A DNA stretch of 64,000 nucleotides from positions 1 to 64,000 of the forward strand of contig NZ_VKAB01000017.1 in the NCBI RefSeq assembly GCF_009769385.1, written 5' to 3'. Position numbers and translations under genes: made by a program. Below the pieces are notes generated by a model, which saw only the letters and a list, made by a program, of their open reading frames with translations, searched no databases and was not told the DNA's origin. Below are positions 7,995-15,569 of the stretch, piece by piece. The first letter of the stretch is position 1; every line of letters begins with the position of its first letter. The stretch comes from Saccharothrix deserti (lineage in GTDB: Bacteria; Actinomycetota; Actinomycetes; Mycobacteriales; Pseudonocardiaceae).

Positions 7995-9112
7995 CCCCGC
8001 CGGCGTACTGCACCAACGTTCACCCGGCCGAGGACCTGCCCGGTGTCCTCGCCCAGCTCGACCGCTACGCCGTGCACGTGCGGGAGGACCTGGGGGTCGA
8101 CACGCTCGCGCTCGGCCTGTGGCTGGCCGAGCCGGTCGCGCACGGCCTCGCCAAGGACGAGACGGCCAGGCACGGTCTCGCGGCCGAACTGCGGGCCAGG
8201 GGGCTGACGGTGAGCACCCTCAACGCCTTTCCGTACGGCGGGTTCCACCAGGAGGTGGTCAAGCACTCGGTCTACCTGCCCCCGTGGACCGATCCGCGAC
8301 GGCTGGCGTACACGGCGGACTGCGCCGTCGTGCTGGCCGACCTGCTGCCCGACTCCGCCTCCTACGGCAGCATCTCGACGCTGCCGCTGGCCTGGCGGGA
8401 GCCGTGGACGGGCATCGACGACGAACGTGCGCGCGGCGCGCTCGACGCGTTCGCGCGCTTCCTGCGTGCCGAGGCGACCCGGAACGGCAGGCCGATCATG
8501 CTCGCGGTCGAGCCGGAGCCGGGCTGCGTGCTCGACACCGTCGCCGACGCCGTCGAGTGGATGGCCGGCCGCGTCGACCACGACCACATCGGCGTCTGCC
8601 TGGACACCTGCCACCTCGCCGTGTCGTTCGCCGACCCGGCGGAGGCCGTCGCGACGATCCACCGCGCCGGGCTGTCGGTGGTCAAGGTGCAGGCGTCGGC
8701 GGCGCTGGAGGTCGCCGAGCCGGGCACGGAGGAGGGCAGGCGGGCCATCGCCGCGTTCGCCGAACCCCGCTACCTGCACCAGGTCCGGGAGAACGACCCG
8801 GCGGGCGTGCTCGCGGCCGACGACCTGCCGGACGCGCTGGAGGAGTTGCCGGCGAAGCACCCGTGGCGGGTGCACTTCCACGTCCCGCTGCACGAGGCCC
8901 CGCCCGCGCCGCTCACCTCGACGACCGGTGTCCTGCTGGCGGCGACCGAAGCCCTGAGGGCGACGGTGGAGACCATGCCGCACTTCGAGGTGGAGACGTA
9001 CACGTGGACCGTCCTGCCCGGATCGCGCCACTCCGACGACGGACTGGCCAAGGGCATCGCGGCGGAACTGCGCTGGGCGATGGAGCACCTGGGCGAAGGG
9101 GTGTCGGCGTGA
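7991..9112 (+). CDS. eboE: Metabolite traffic protein EboE (xylose-isomerase-like TIM barrel)
   Basis: The product is a 373-residue TIM-barrel protein of the EboE family. It begins with the diagnostic YCTNVHPAEDLPGV and keeps LNAFPYGGFHQEVVK, AVEPEPGCVLD, GVCLDTCHLAVSF and KVQASAALEV, which are likely metal- and sugar-binding strands. The AP-endonuclease-2/xylose-isomerase fold predicts an isomerase, epimerase or lyase activity on a polyhydroxylated substrate. The start is the GTG overlapping the eboB stop, with AGAGGAG upstream. With the preceding fusion protein, the operon holds two distinct barrels of this fold. Confidence 0.88.
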   Translation: MTPPAYCTNVHPAEDLPGVLAQLDRYAVHVREDLGVDTLALGLWLAEPVAHGLAKDETARHGLAAELRARGLTVSTLNAFPYGGFHQEVVKHSVYLPPWTDPRRLAYTADCAVVLADLLPDSASYGSISTLPLAWREPWTGIDDERARGALDAFARFLRAEATRNGRPIMLAVEPEPGCVLDTVADAVEWMAGRVDHDHIGVCLDTCHLAVSFADPAEAVATIHRAGLSVVKVQASAALEVAEPGTEEGRRAIAAFAEPRYLHQVRENDPAGVLAADDLPDALEELPAKHPWRVHFHVPLHEAPPAPLTSTTGVLLAATEALRATVETMPHFEVETYTWTVLPGSRHSDDGLAKGIAAELRWAMEHLGEGVSA

Positions 9113-10512
9113 AACCGCTGGTCGTCGTGGACGTCGTCGGCATGACACCGGGTCTGCTGCGGCACATGCCCAACCTCGCCGCCTTGGGCCGTCACGGTTG
9201 GCAGGCCGCACTGGGGACCGTGTTGCCCGCCGTGACGTGCAGCGTCCAGTCCACGCTGCTCACCGGCCTCACCCCGGCGCGGCACGGCGTCGTCGGCAAC
9301 GGCTGGTACTTCCGCGACCTCGGCGAGGTCCACCTGTGGCGCCAGCACAACCGGCTGGTCGGCGGCGAGAAGGTGTGGGAGACCGCGCGCCGCGCGCACC
9401 CCGGCTACACGGCCGCCAACATCTGCTGGTGGTACGCCATGGGCGCGTCGACCGACGTCACCGTGACCCCGCGCCCGGTCTACCACGCGGACGGGCGCAA
9501 ATCGCCCGACTGCTACGTCCGCCCGCCCGAGCTGCACGACCGGCTCACCAGTGCCCTCGGTGAGTTCCCGCTGTTCCGGTACTGGGGGCCGACGGCCTCG
9601 CTCGCGTCGAGCGAGTGGATCGTGGGCGCGGCCCGGGAGGTGCTCGCGGAGCAGCGCCCCGACCTGCTGCTCGTCTACGTCCCGCACCTCGACTACGACC
9701 TCCAGCGGTTCGGTCCCGACAGCCCGCAGGCGGTGACGGCGGCGGCCGAGGTCGATGCGGCGCTCGCCCCGCTGCTCGTCGACGCCGACGCGGCCGGCGC
9801 GACCGTGGTGGCGTTGTCGGAGTACGGGATCACGGCGGCGCGCAGACCGGTCGACATCAACCGCCGACTGCGCGCCGAAGGGCTGCTGGAGGTCTACGCG
9901 CAGGCGGGCATGGAACTGCTGGACCCCTGGACGTCCCGCGCGTTCGCGGTGGCGGATCACCAGATCGCGCACGTCTACGTCGCGGATCCGGCCGACGTCC
10001 CGAGGGTCCGGGCGGTGCTCGACGAGTTGCCCGGCGTCGACGCGGTGCTCGACCGGGACGCCCAGGCCCTGGTGGACCTCGACCACGAACGGTCGGGCGA
10101 ACTGGTCGCCGTGGCCGAGCCCGACGCCTGGTTCACCTACTACTACTGGACCGACGACAGCCGTGCGCCGGACTTCGCCCGGGGTGTGGAGATCCACCGC
10201 AAGCCGGGGTACGACCCGGCCGAGCTGTTCTTCGACCCGGCGGACCGGTTCGCGAAGGCACGGGCCGGGCTCGCCCTGGCCCGCAAGAAGCTCGGCCTCC
10301 GCTACGCGATGAACGTGGTGCCGCTCGACCCGTCGTGCGTGCGGGGCACCCACGGCCGGCTGCCCGACCGCGTCGAGGACGGTCCGGTGCTGCTGTGCTC
10401 GAACGACGTCGTGCCGGCGGCGGTCGAGCGCGCCGGCCGGATCGCCGCCACCGATGTGCGGGACCTCCTGCTGGACCTCCAGGGGATACCCGCGACGGAA
10501 CCCGTTCGGTGA
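9109..10512 (+). CDS. eboF: EboF-like nucleotide pyrophosphatase/phosphodiesterase family protein
   Basis: The product is a 467-residue protein of the alkaline-phosphatase superfamily, nucleotide pyrophosphatase type. VVVDVVGMTPG supplies the first metal Asp. AVTCSVQSTLLTGLTPARHG carries the Thr nucleophile region. VYVPHLDYDLQRFGP carries Asp ligands, and VADHQIAHVYVAD supplies the last His region. Where many homologues have SDHG there is LSEYGI, a deviation at a metal site that may be typical of the ebo branch. It is the last gene of the operon, its GTG overlapping the eboE stop. It is presumably cytosolic, as no signal peptide is seen. The likely role is release of a phosphorylated or nucleotidyl group from the pathway intermediate. 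Confidence 0.85.
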   Translation: MKPLVVVDVVGMTPGLLRHMPNLAALGRHGWQAALGTVLPAVTCSVQSTLLTGLTPARHGVVGNGWYFRDLGEVHLWRQHNRLVGGEKVWETARRAHPGYTAANICWWYAMGASTDVTVTPRPVYHADGRKSPDCYVRPPELHDRLTSALGEFPLFRYWGPTASLASSEWIVGAAREVLAEQRPDLLLVYVPHLDYDLQRFGPDSPQAVTAAAEVDAALAPLLVDADAAGATVVALSEYGITAARRPVDINRRLRAEGLLEVYAQAGMELLDPWTSRAFAVADHQIAHVYVADPADVPRVRAVLDELPGVDAVLDRDAQALVDLDHERSGELVAVAEPDAWFTYYYWTDDSRAPDFARGVEIHRKPGYDPAELFFDPADRFAKARAGLALARKKLGLRYAMNVVPLDPSCVRGTHGRLPDRVEDGPVLLCSNDVVPAAVERAGRIAATDVRDLLLDLQGIPATEPVR

Positions 10513-10524
10513 CGGTGTGCCGGC

Positions 10525-10609
10525 GGATCAACGCGGTCGAATCAACGCGGTCGGATCGACGGCGTCGGGGTCAACGCGGTCGGGGTCAAGGGGTCGGGTC
10601 AACGGGGTG
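10525..10609. repeat. 14-bp tandem repeat, six units, right of the ebo-like operon
   Basis: Six degenerate units of 14-15 bp with consensus GGATCAACGCGGTC start at 10525, 10539, 10553, 10567, 10582 and 10596. They fill the gap after the phosphodiesterase stop and run into the 3' end of the convergent methyltransferase gene. No hairpin terminator is evident in this junction. Confidence 0.75.
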
Positions 10610-11780
10610 TCAGCTCCACGATCTCCGGGTGCAGGCCGGACAGGCTCACCGGTCGGCGGCTCCTGACGGCCAGCCCCGCCCGCGCCGCATCGGCCACGCG
10701 CTCGTCGGCGTCGGGCAGGAGCAGCAGGGCGCGTCCGTCCGGGCGGAGCACCCGGCGCAGCTCCCGCCAGAACCGCCCCGGCTCCCGGGCCAGGGTGCCG
10801 GTCGGGGGCACTTGCCGGGCCCACGGCGGGTTCGTCAGGACCAGGTCGATCGTGTCGTCGGCGATCGGCAGGCGGCCGGCGTCGGCGGTCGTCCAGGTGA
10901 TTCGCGGGGTGCCGGGGTGGTTCGGGGCGCCTCGTTCTAACCGAGGTACGAGAACAGTGTTTCCGTACATATTCCGGTGATGATCACCCAATCGTGTTGC
11001 GCTAGGGCCGGTTCCGGCAGCTTGTTCGGTGTTGGTCACGGCCGACGCCAATGCGGTCGGGTCGCGGTCGCCGGCCACGATCCGCAGGCTGTGGACAACT
11101 CGTGAGGCAGCCAGCGCCGCCTCGATCGGGATGGTCCCCGTCCCGCAGAACGGGTCCAGCACGGTCGCACCGGCCACCGGGCCGGCCAGCCTGACCATCG
11201 CGGCGGCCAGCGGCGGGTGCAGGCTCCCGGGCCGCGACCGCACCCGGTAGGACCTGCGGTGCAAGGGCCGGTCCGCGATGCGCAGGGCCAGCAGGGCGCG
11301 GTCGTCGGCGATGGTCACGCGCCACGACAGCCCTCCGGGCGGTGGCACCCCGCCCGCCCGTCTCGTCCGGTACGGGACCGCCAAGGCGGCGGCCAAAGCC
11401 GTGCCCACGGCGTCCTCCACGTCGTAACGCGTGTAGTTGCGGCGACCGAGGAACGACGCCGAGACGTCCACGCCCGCCGTCGTGACCACGCCGCCGCACC
11501 GTTCGCGCAGCTCCAACAGTCGAGAAATCGGCACGGCAGCGTCGGCCAACAAGCGGAGGTCCGCCTTGGCACGGCCCACGCCGGTGACCTCGGCGGCTAC
11601 CAGGAACACGTCGTCGGCGGTGCGGAGGGCGAGCACGTCCGGGCTCGGGTCGGCGCACCGGAACCACACCTCGCGGTGTCCGACCCGCTCCACCCGACCC
11701 AGCCCCAGGTGGCGGATCTCCGCCGCCACCACGTCCTCGACACCCCGAACCGTCCGCGCCACCAGGCGCGCGGCCGTCAC
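10599..11780 (-). CDS. THUMP-domain class I SAM-dependent RNA methyltransferase
   Basis: The product is 393 residues. It is a probable tRNA/rRNA guanine-N2 methyltransferase of the TrmN/RlmL type. Residues about 1-150 form the THUMP-like RNA-binding part (LVARTVRGVEDVVAAEIRHL). Motif I is LDPFCGTGTIPIEAAL, and the catalytic motif IV is LVLTNPPWARQ, near residue 330. Between them lies an unusual segment, GDHHRNMYGNTVLVPRLERG, encoded by low-G+C DNA (see findings). It would lengthen the loop between the SAM-binding strands without breaking the frame. The GTG start has no clear Shine-Dalgarno. A leaderless micro-ORF with a hairpin lies 160 bases upstream on the same strand. The gene is convergent with the ebo-like operon. 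Confidence 0.85.
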   Translation of the reverse strand: MTAARLVARTVRGVEDVVAAEIRHLGLGRVERVGHREVWFRCADPSPDVLALRTADDVFLVAAEVTGVGRAKADLRLLADAAVPISRLLELRERCGGVVTTAGVDVSASFLGRRNYTRYDVEDAVGTALAAALAVPYRTRRAGGVPPPGGLSWRVTIADDRALLALRIADRPLHRRSYRVRSRPGSLHPPLAAAMVRLAGPVAGATVLDPFCGTGTIPIEAALAASRVVHSLRIVAGDRDPTALASAVTNTEQAAGTGPSATRLGDHHRNMYGNTVLVPRLERGAPNHPGTPRITWTTADAGRLPIADDTIDLVLTNPPWARQVPPTGTLAREPGRFWRELRRVLRPDGRALLLLPDADERVADAARAGLAVRSRRPVSLSGLHPEIVELTPR

Positions 11781-11941
11781 GTCGTGACGACTGCGCCCGG
11801 ACGCGGCAGAACTCCGGCGCGCGCGAGCGCCGGTTCACGAGAGATCACTTGATCTACTCCCACGTCGCGACCCGGAGCGGCGTGATCACCGCCCCGCATC
11901 GCCGGCGAGGGGATTGTCCGCGCAACCCGCCGGCGGGCGCG

Positions 11942-11968
11942 TCAGACGAGGAAGAAGAAGAACTTCAT
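11942..11968 (-). CDS. Leaderless micro-ORF MKFFFFLV, possible leader peptide
   Basis: Reading the minus strand, TAGGAT (plus 11976-11981) lies seven bases before an ATG that opens an eight-codon frame, MKFFFFLV, then TGA. This is the spacing expected of a leaderless transcript. The dyad CCCGCCGGCGGG follows immediately, then about 160 bases to the methyltransferase start. Four consecutive phenylalanine codons followed by a GC-rich hairpin resemble an attenuation leader, but I know of no characterised family with this peptide. Translation and function are inference. Confidence 0.4.
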   Translation of the reverse strand: MKFFFFLV

Positions 11969-12011
11969 GCCCCCGATCCTAGCCGGCCGCCACCGCGGGA
12001 CGAGATCGGAT

Positions 12012-12323
12012 CTACGGATCGGTCTCGGTGGCCTTCTGCCACGGGTAACGCGGCACGACCAGTTCGAACGAGTCCACCAGCCACGTCTCCGGCGTCAGCG
12101 ACTCGGATTCGGGCTCGGACTCGGCGGAACGCGCGGGAGGGGGCGCGGCCGACACAACGGTACGGATGCCGGCCCGGACCCAACGGGGCTCACTGTCCGC
12201 AACCGGCCGGGCGGGCGGCGGCACGTCCCCGACCCTGACCCGTACCCAGTAGCCCACGATCTTCAGATTACCGTAGCCAAAACGGAACCGGACTCGGATG
12301 ATCTCCGTCCGAACGGGGAACAC
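12012..12323 (-). CDS. Hypothetical protein, about 103 residues
   Basis: The minus-strand frame has strong third-position G/C preference in its second half and ends SFELVVPRYPWQKATETDP. The middle is rich in Pro, Ala, Glu and Ser (SAESEPESESLTPETW). I do not recognise the family. The start is uncertain: GTG at 12323 is used here, and a GTG near 12258 would remove a basic N-terminal strand (RVRFRFGYGNLKIVGYW). The gene is divergent from the YbaB-like gene with almost no intergenic space, so the two promoters must overlap the coding starts. The 5' part is less G+C-rich than its neighbours. Confidence 0.5.
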   Translation of the reverse strand: MFPVRTEIIRVRFRFGYGNLKIVGYWVRVRVGDVPPPARPVADSEPRWVRAGIRTVVSAAPPPARSAESEPESESLTPETWLVDSFELVVPRYPWQKATETDP

Positions 12324-12349
12324 CGTGCCGCCGATCGGGGGACGCGCGC

Positions 12350-12652
12350 ATGACGGATCAGCCATCGCTGGACGAGTTGGCGGCCCGTGCCGAACGACTC
12401 GACCAGGCGCGTCTCGCGCTCAAACGCGACCTCGCCGAACGGGTCGTGTTCGGCCGCGACGACAGCGGCCTGGTCGAGATCGGCGTGGACCACACGGCGA
12501 AGGTCGTCGAAGTCGCGGTGAACGCGGCGCTGGTCGGGCGGGTCGACCCGAAGGTACTGGCCAACGCGGTCCTCCAGGCCGCGGGCGAGGCCCAGCGCAA
12601 GGCCCGTGAGCTGGTGGCCGAGCGGCGTTCGTACTACCTGGGCACGCAGTAG
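12350..12652 (+). CDS. YbaB/EbfC-family DNA-binding protein
   Basis: The product is a 100-residue, charged, mostly helical protein of the YbaB/EbfC nucleoid-associated family. The central strands RDDSGLVEIGVDHTAKVVEVAVN are the conserved tweezer-like sheet, flanked by an N-terminal helix and the C-terminal helix AVLQAAGEAQRKARELVAERR. In Pseudonocardiaceae-type genomes small YbaB-like genes commonly stand before type-VII-secretion-like small proteins, as here. The ATG follows GGGGGA with good spacing. It is not the recR-linked housekeeping copy, since recR and dnaX are absent. Confidence 0.8.
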   Translation: MTDQPSLDELAARAERLDQARLALKRDLAERVVFGRDDSGLVEIGVDHTAKVVEVAVNAALVGRVDPKVLANAVLQAAGEAQRKARELVAERRSYYLGTQ

Positions 12653-12677
12653 CGGAGCAATGGCAAGAGGGGGAGGC

Positions 12678-12998
12678 ATGGCAGGTTTCAGGGCCGACAC
12701 CGGCCGGATGCGCGAATCCGCCAACGGGTTCCGGCGCGCCGGCGACCACGCGGGCACGGCGGCGGGTTCGCTGGGTGCGACCACCGTCCCGAGCGGCGCG
12801 TTCGGCATCTCAGGTCCGGGACGAGGGCTGGCGGCGGACCTGGACGCGATCGTCGGACGTCGTCGTGACCGGGTCGCGCGGCGCCGCGACCGGCTGGCCG
12901 AGATCGCCGAACAGGTCCGCGCGGAAGCCGACGAGTACGACCGCGTCGACGCCGACAACACCGAGGACGTCAACCGATCCGGCGAGGGCCTGCGATGA
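12678..12998 (+). CDS. Small helical protein, type VII secretion (EspC/WXG100-like)
   Basis: The product is 106 residues, all-helical, with a Gly/Ser-rich turn (TAAGSLGATTVPSGAFGISG) between two amphipathic helices. That layout resembles the EspC/DUF2580 and WXG100-like secreted proteins of actinobacteria, although no WxG motif is present. An ATG at 12660 is in frame, but the one used here has AGAGGGGGAGG directly before it. The gene ends in an ATGA overlap with the next gene, so the two are translated together and may form a pair. The export apparatus is not in the window. Confidence 0.65.
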   Translation: MAGFRADTGRMRESANGFRRAGDHAGTAAGSLGATTVPSGAFGISGPGRGLAADLDAIVGRRRDRVARRRDRLAEIAEQVRAEADEYDRVDADNTEDVNRSGEGLR

Positions 12999-13696
12999 CC
13001 CACCCCGCACTCCAGAAGGCGATGGACGGCTGCGTGCGGCTCGCGCAGGCGGCAGGCCAGGTCGGTTCACCCGACCCGATCGCGGCGATCCGGCAGATCG
13101 ACTACGACCCGCAGGCGATCGAGGCCTACGTCCAGCAGCTCGGCACCGCCGCGGCCGACCTCGACAAGGCCATCGAGGAACAGGAGAAGGCGCAGGCCGA
13201 GCACGAGGCGAGCACCGAGGGTTCCGCGTCGGACTCGGCGAGCGCGGCCATGAGCGAGGAGCTGGCCGAGCTGCGCGACGAGCGCAAGCAGCTGGACACG
13301 CTGATCAATGAGGTCGCCAGGATCGCGCAGAAGATGGACGAGTTGGCGCGCGTCGCGTCCGACGAGATCCTGACCATCGCCGGGCAGGCCGACCCCGCCG
13401 TCTCCATGGTGCTCGACGGGAGCTGGCTCGAAGACGCGGTCGACGGCCCGGTGGCCGAGGAGACCGTGCACCTCGCCGTCGCCGACATCATCAAGGTGTG
13501 CCAGGCGACCCAGGACGAGGTCGCCGCGCTCCGGTCCGAGCTCAACGCGCAGATGGACGCCGCCGAGACCGGCGGCCAGGCGGAGGCCGGCACGTCACAG
13601 GGCGGTCCCGCGCAAAGCGGTCAGTCGCAAGGTGGCGAGTCACAACAAGGCCAGTCCGAGGGCGGCCCGTCCCAAGGCCAGTCCCAGGGCGGCTGA
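12995..13696 (+). CDS. Coiled-coil hypothetical protein with Gly/Gln/Ser-rich tail
   Basis: The product is 233 residues. Residues about 40-120 are predicted to form long charged helices (DLDKAIEEQEKAQAEHEAS, ELAELRDERKQLDTLINEV), a likely coiled coil. The last 40 residues are low-complexity Gln/Ser/Gly, for example SQGGESQQGQSEGGPSQGQ. No signal peptide or membrane segment is visible. It overlaps the EspC-like gene by ATGA and ends the three-gene unit before a hairpin. I do not recognise a family. By context it may be the partner or effector of the preceding small helical protein. Confidence 0.7.
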   Translation: MTHPALQKAMDGCVRLAQAAGQVGSPDPIAAIRQIDYDPQAIEAYVQQLGTAAADLDKAIEEQEKAQAEHEASTEGSASDSASAAMSEELAELRDERKQLDTLINEVARIAQKMDELARVASDEILTIAGQADPAVSMVLDGSWLEDAVDGPVAEETVHLAVADIIKVCQATQDEVAALRSELNAQMDAAETGGQAEAGTSQGGPAQSGQSQGGESQQGQSEGGPSQGQSQGG

Positions 13697-13717
13697 AAAC
13701 CCGGAGATCGACGACGG

Positions 13718-13743
13718 GCCGGTCGCCGACTGCGGCGACCGGC
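13718..13743. terminator. Hairpin between convergent genes
   Basis: GCCGGTCGCC and GGCGACCGGC form a 10-bp stem with a 6-nt loop between the YbaB-like operon and the convergent esterase gene. It probably stops transcription from both sides. Confidence 0.6.
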
Positions 13744-13751
13744 ACGTCACG

Positions 13752-14819
13752 TCACGCGGTCTCGGGGATGTCCTGCCGGGTGTTGGCCAACGCCAACCCG
13801 GTGCGCAGCGACCCGACCGCCTCGGCCACCGCCTCCCGGAACACACCACCCACACCCAGGATGTTCGCGTACCCGTGGAACAGCCCCTCGTACCGCCGCA
13901 ACACCACCGGCACGCCCTGCCGCGCGAGCTTCTCCGCGAACGCCTCGCCCTCGTCCCGCAACGGGTCGAAGCCGGCCGTCGCCAGGTACGTCGGCGGCAG
14001 CCCGCTGAGGTCCTCCGCCAGCAACACGGACAGCCGCGGATCGGTGTGCGCCTCGCGTGACGGCGCGTAGTGGTCGAGGAACCAGTCCATCTTCTCGTCG
14101 GTGAGGAAGAAGCCGTTGCCGAACAGCTCCCGCGACCGCCGCCGCACCGAAGCGTCCACCGCCGGGTAGAACAGCAGCAGGAACACCGGCTTCACCTCGC
14201 CCGCGTGCAACGCCGTCACGGCCGCCAGGTTGCCGCCCGCGCTGTCACCGCCCAACGCGATCCGACCCGGGTCGATGTTCAGCTCGTCGGCGTGCGCGAC
14301 GGCGTACTCGAACGCCGTCCGCGCGTCCTCCGCCGCTGCCGGGAACGGGTGTTCGGGCGCGAGCCGGTAGTCCGCCGACAGCACCCGCACACCACCCTCG
14401 ACGGCCAGGAACCGGCACAGGTTGTCGTGGCTGTCCAGGTCACCGCTGACCCACCCGCCACCGTGGTAGAAGACCAGCAGCGGCGAGCCGTCGGCCAGCC
14501 CGGTCGGCTCGTAGAACCGCGCGCCGACGCCGTCCAGCGACAGCGACCGCACCGCCACGCCGCCGATGACGGGACCGCGGACCAACGCGTTGCTGCGGGA
14601 CAGCGCGGAGCGGTTGGCGGCGGGCGTGGTCGTCTGCCACTCCTCACCGGTGAGCTGGCTCAACCGCAGCAGGAGCTGGGCTTCCGGGTGGAGCCGCTGA
14701 CCGTCGAGCGTGATCGGTCGGCCGGCGATCAGCCCGCGCAGCGGCGCGGGCAGACCGAACACGAAGCGCAGGGCGCCGGCGAGGACGCCGGGAGGGATCG
14801 ACTCGGCGAGCTTCGACAT
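13752..14819 (-). CDS. Alpha/beta-hydrolase of the hormone-sensitive-lipase (HSL) family
   Basis: The product is a 355-residue carboxylesterase/lipase of the HSL (bacterial family IV) type. The oxyanion motif is FYHGGGWVSGD and the nucleophile elbow is GGDSAGGN, with Ser catalytic. The acid lies in AGFDPLRDEG and the catalytic His in YEGLFHGYAN. It is expected to hydrolyse short-chain esters in the cytosol. An in-frame GTG nine bases upstream is an alternative start, and neither has a strong Shine-Dalgarno. The gene is divergent from the FMN reductase gene, with only about 80 bases between. Confidence 0.9.
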   Translation of the reverse strand: MSKLAESIPPGVLAGALRFVFGLPAPLRGLIAGRPITLDGQRLHPEAQLLLRLSQLTGEEWQTTTPAANRSALSRSNALVRGPVIGGVAVRSLSLDGVGARFYEPTGLADGSPLLVFYHGGGWVSGDLDSHDNLCRFLAVEGGVRVLSADYRLAPEHPFPAAAEDARTAFEYAVAHADELNIDPGRIALGGDSAGGNLAAVTALHAGEVKPVFLLLFYPAVDASVRRRSRELFGNGFFLTDEKMDWFLDHYAPSREAHTDPRLSVLLAEDLSGLPPTYLATAGFDPLRDEGEAFAEKLARQGVPVVLRRYEGLFHGYANILGVGGVFREAVAEAVGSLRTGLALANTRQDIPETA

Positions 14820-14898
14820 GAGACGCACGTTACTCGCCGGTAGGGACCGAAGCGAGTAGTGGACCTCGGCCTAGGTGGAGGTGGCAGGATCGGAAACC

Positions 14899-15459
14899 AT
14901 GACGGTCACCGTGGTGGGCATCGGCGGGTCCCTCCGCCCCAACTCGCAGTCCGAGCGCGCGATGCGGATCGCGTTGGAGGGCGCGATCGAGGCCGGCGCG
15001 AAGGTCGTCGAGATCGCCGGCCCCGACCTGGTGCTGCCGTTCTACGACCCTTCCATCCCCGACCGGCCGGACAACGCCCGCCGACTCGTGGAGGCGCTGC
15101 GCCTCGCGGACGGCGTGGTGCTGGTCTCACCCGGCTACCACGGCACGGTGTCCGGCCTGGTCAAGAACGCCCTCGACTACATCGAGGACCTGCGCGGCGA
15201 CGAGCGCCCCTACCTGGACGGCCGCGCGGTCGGCTGCGTGGCGGCGGCGCAGGGCTGGCAGGCGTCGGTGACCACGTTGACCGCGTTGCGCTCGATCGTG
15301 CACGCGCTGCGCGGCTGGCCCACGCCGTTGGGTGCGGCGGTGAACTCGCGTGAGGTCGAGTTCGACCTCGAAGGCGGGTGCTCGGTGCCGTCGGTGGCCG
15401 ACCAACTCCGCACGATCGGGCGACAGGTGACCGAGTTCGCAGTGTCGAGGACCAGCTGA
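14899..15459 (+). CDS. NAD(P)H-dependent FMN reductase
   Basis: The product is a 186-residue flavodoxin-fold NADPH-dependent FMN reductase family protein. VGIGGSLRPNSQSERAM is the FMN-phosphate loop, VVLVSPGYHGTVSGLVKNAL is the isoalloxazine-contacting segment, and GCVAAAQGWQ follows. Such enzymes supply reduced flavin to oxygenases or reduce quinones and azo compounds. The ATG follows CAGGAT with eight intervening bases, so the mRNA could be leaderless. It stands upstream of the ohr-dps pair but is separated from it by more than 100 bases with its own dyad. Confidence 0.85.
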   Translation: MTVTVVGIGGSLRPNSQSERAMRIALEGAIEAGAKVVEIAGPDLVLPFYDPSIPDRPDNARRLVEALRLADGVVLVSPGYHGTVSGLVKNALDYIEDLRGDERPYLDGRAVGCVAAAQGWQASVTTLTALRSIVHALRGWPTPLGAAVNSREVEFDLEGGCSVPSVADQLRTIGRQVTEFAVSRTS

Positions 15460-15517
15460 CGGGGTACCTGTGAGGGCGTGAGTTGCCACACGACCGGGTG
15501 TGGTTCGGCTTCGGCCG

Positions 15518-15547
15518 GGTGTTGGGTTCGATCGTCAGCCCAACACC
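15518..15547. promoter_or_regulatory. Inverted repeat upstream of ohr, candidate peroxide-regulator operator
   Basis: GGTGTTGGG (15518-15526) and CCCAACACC (15539-15547) are perfect 9-bp inverted arms around a 12-nt spacer, ending 22 bases before the ohr ATG. A smaller CCACAC/GTGTGG dyad lies just upstream. The position suits an OhrR-type operator or a 5' UTR hairpin. No ohrR gene is nearby. Confidence 0.45.
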
Positions 15548-15569
15548 AGCTCAAGGGAGAGCGTTCACC

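Noticed and set aside
10930-10946. tRNA anticodon-like stem-loop (5-bp stem, 7-nt loop)
   Set aside because: No acceptor stem, D arm or T arm surrounds it, and it lies inside a protein-coding frame. It is treated as part of the insert.
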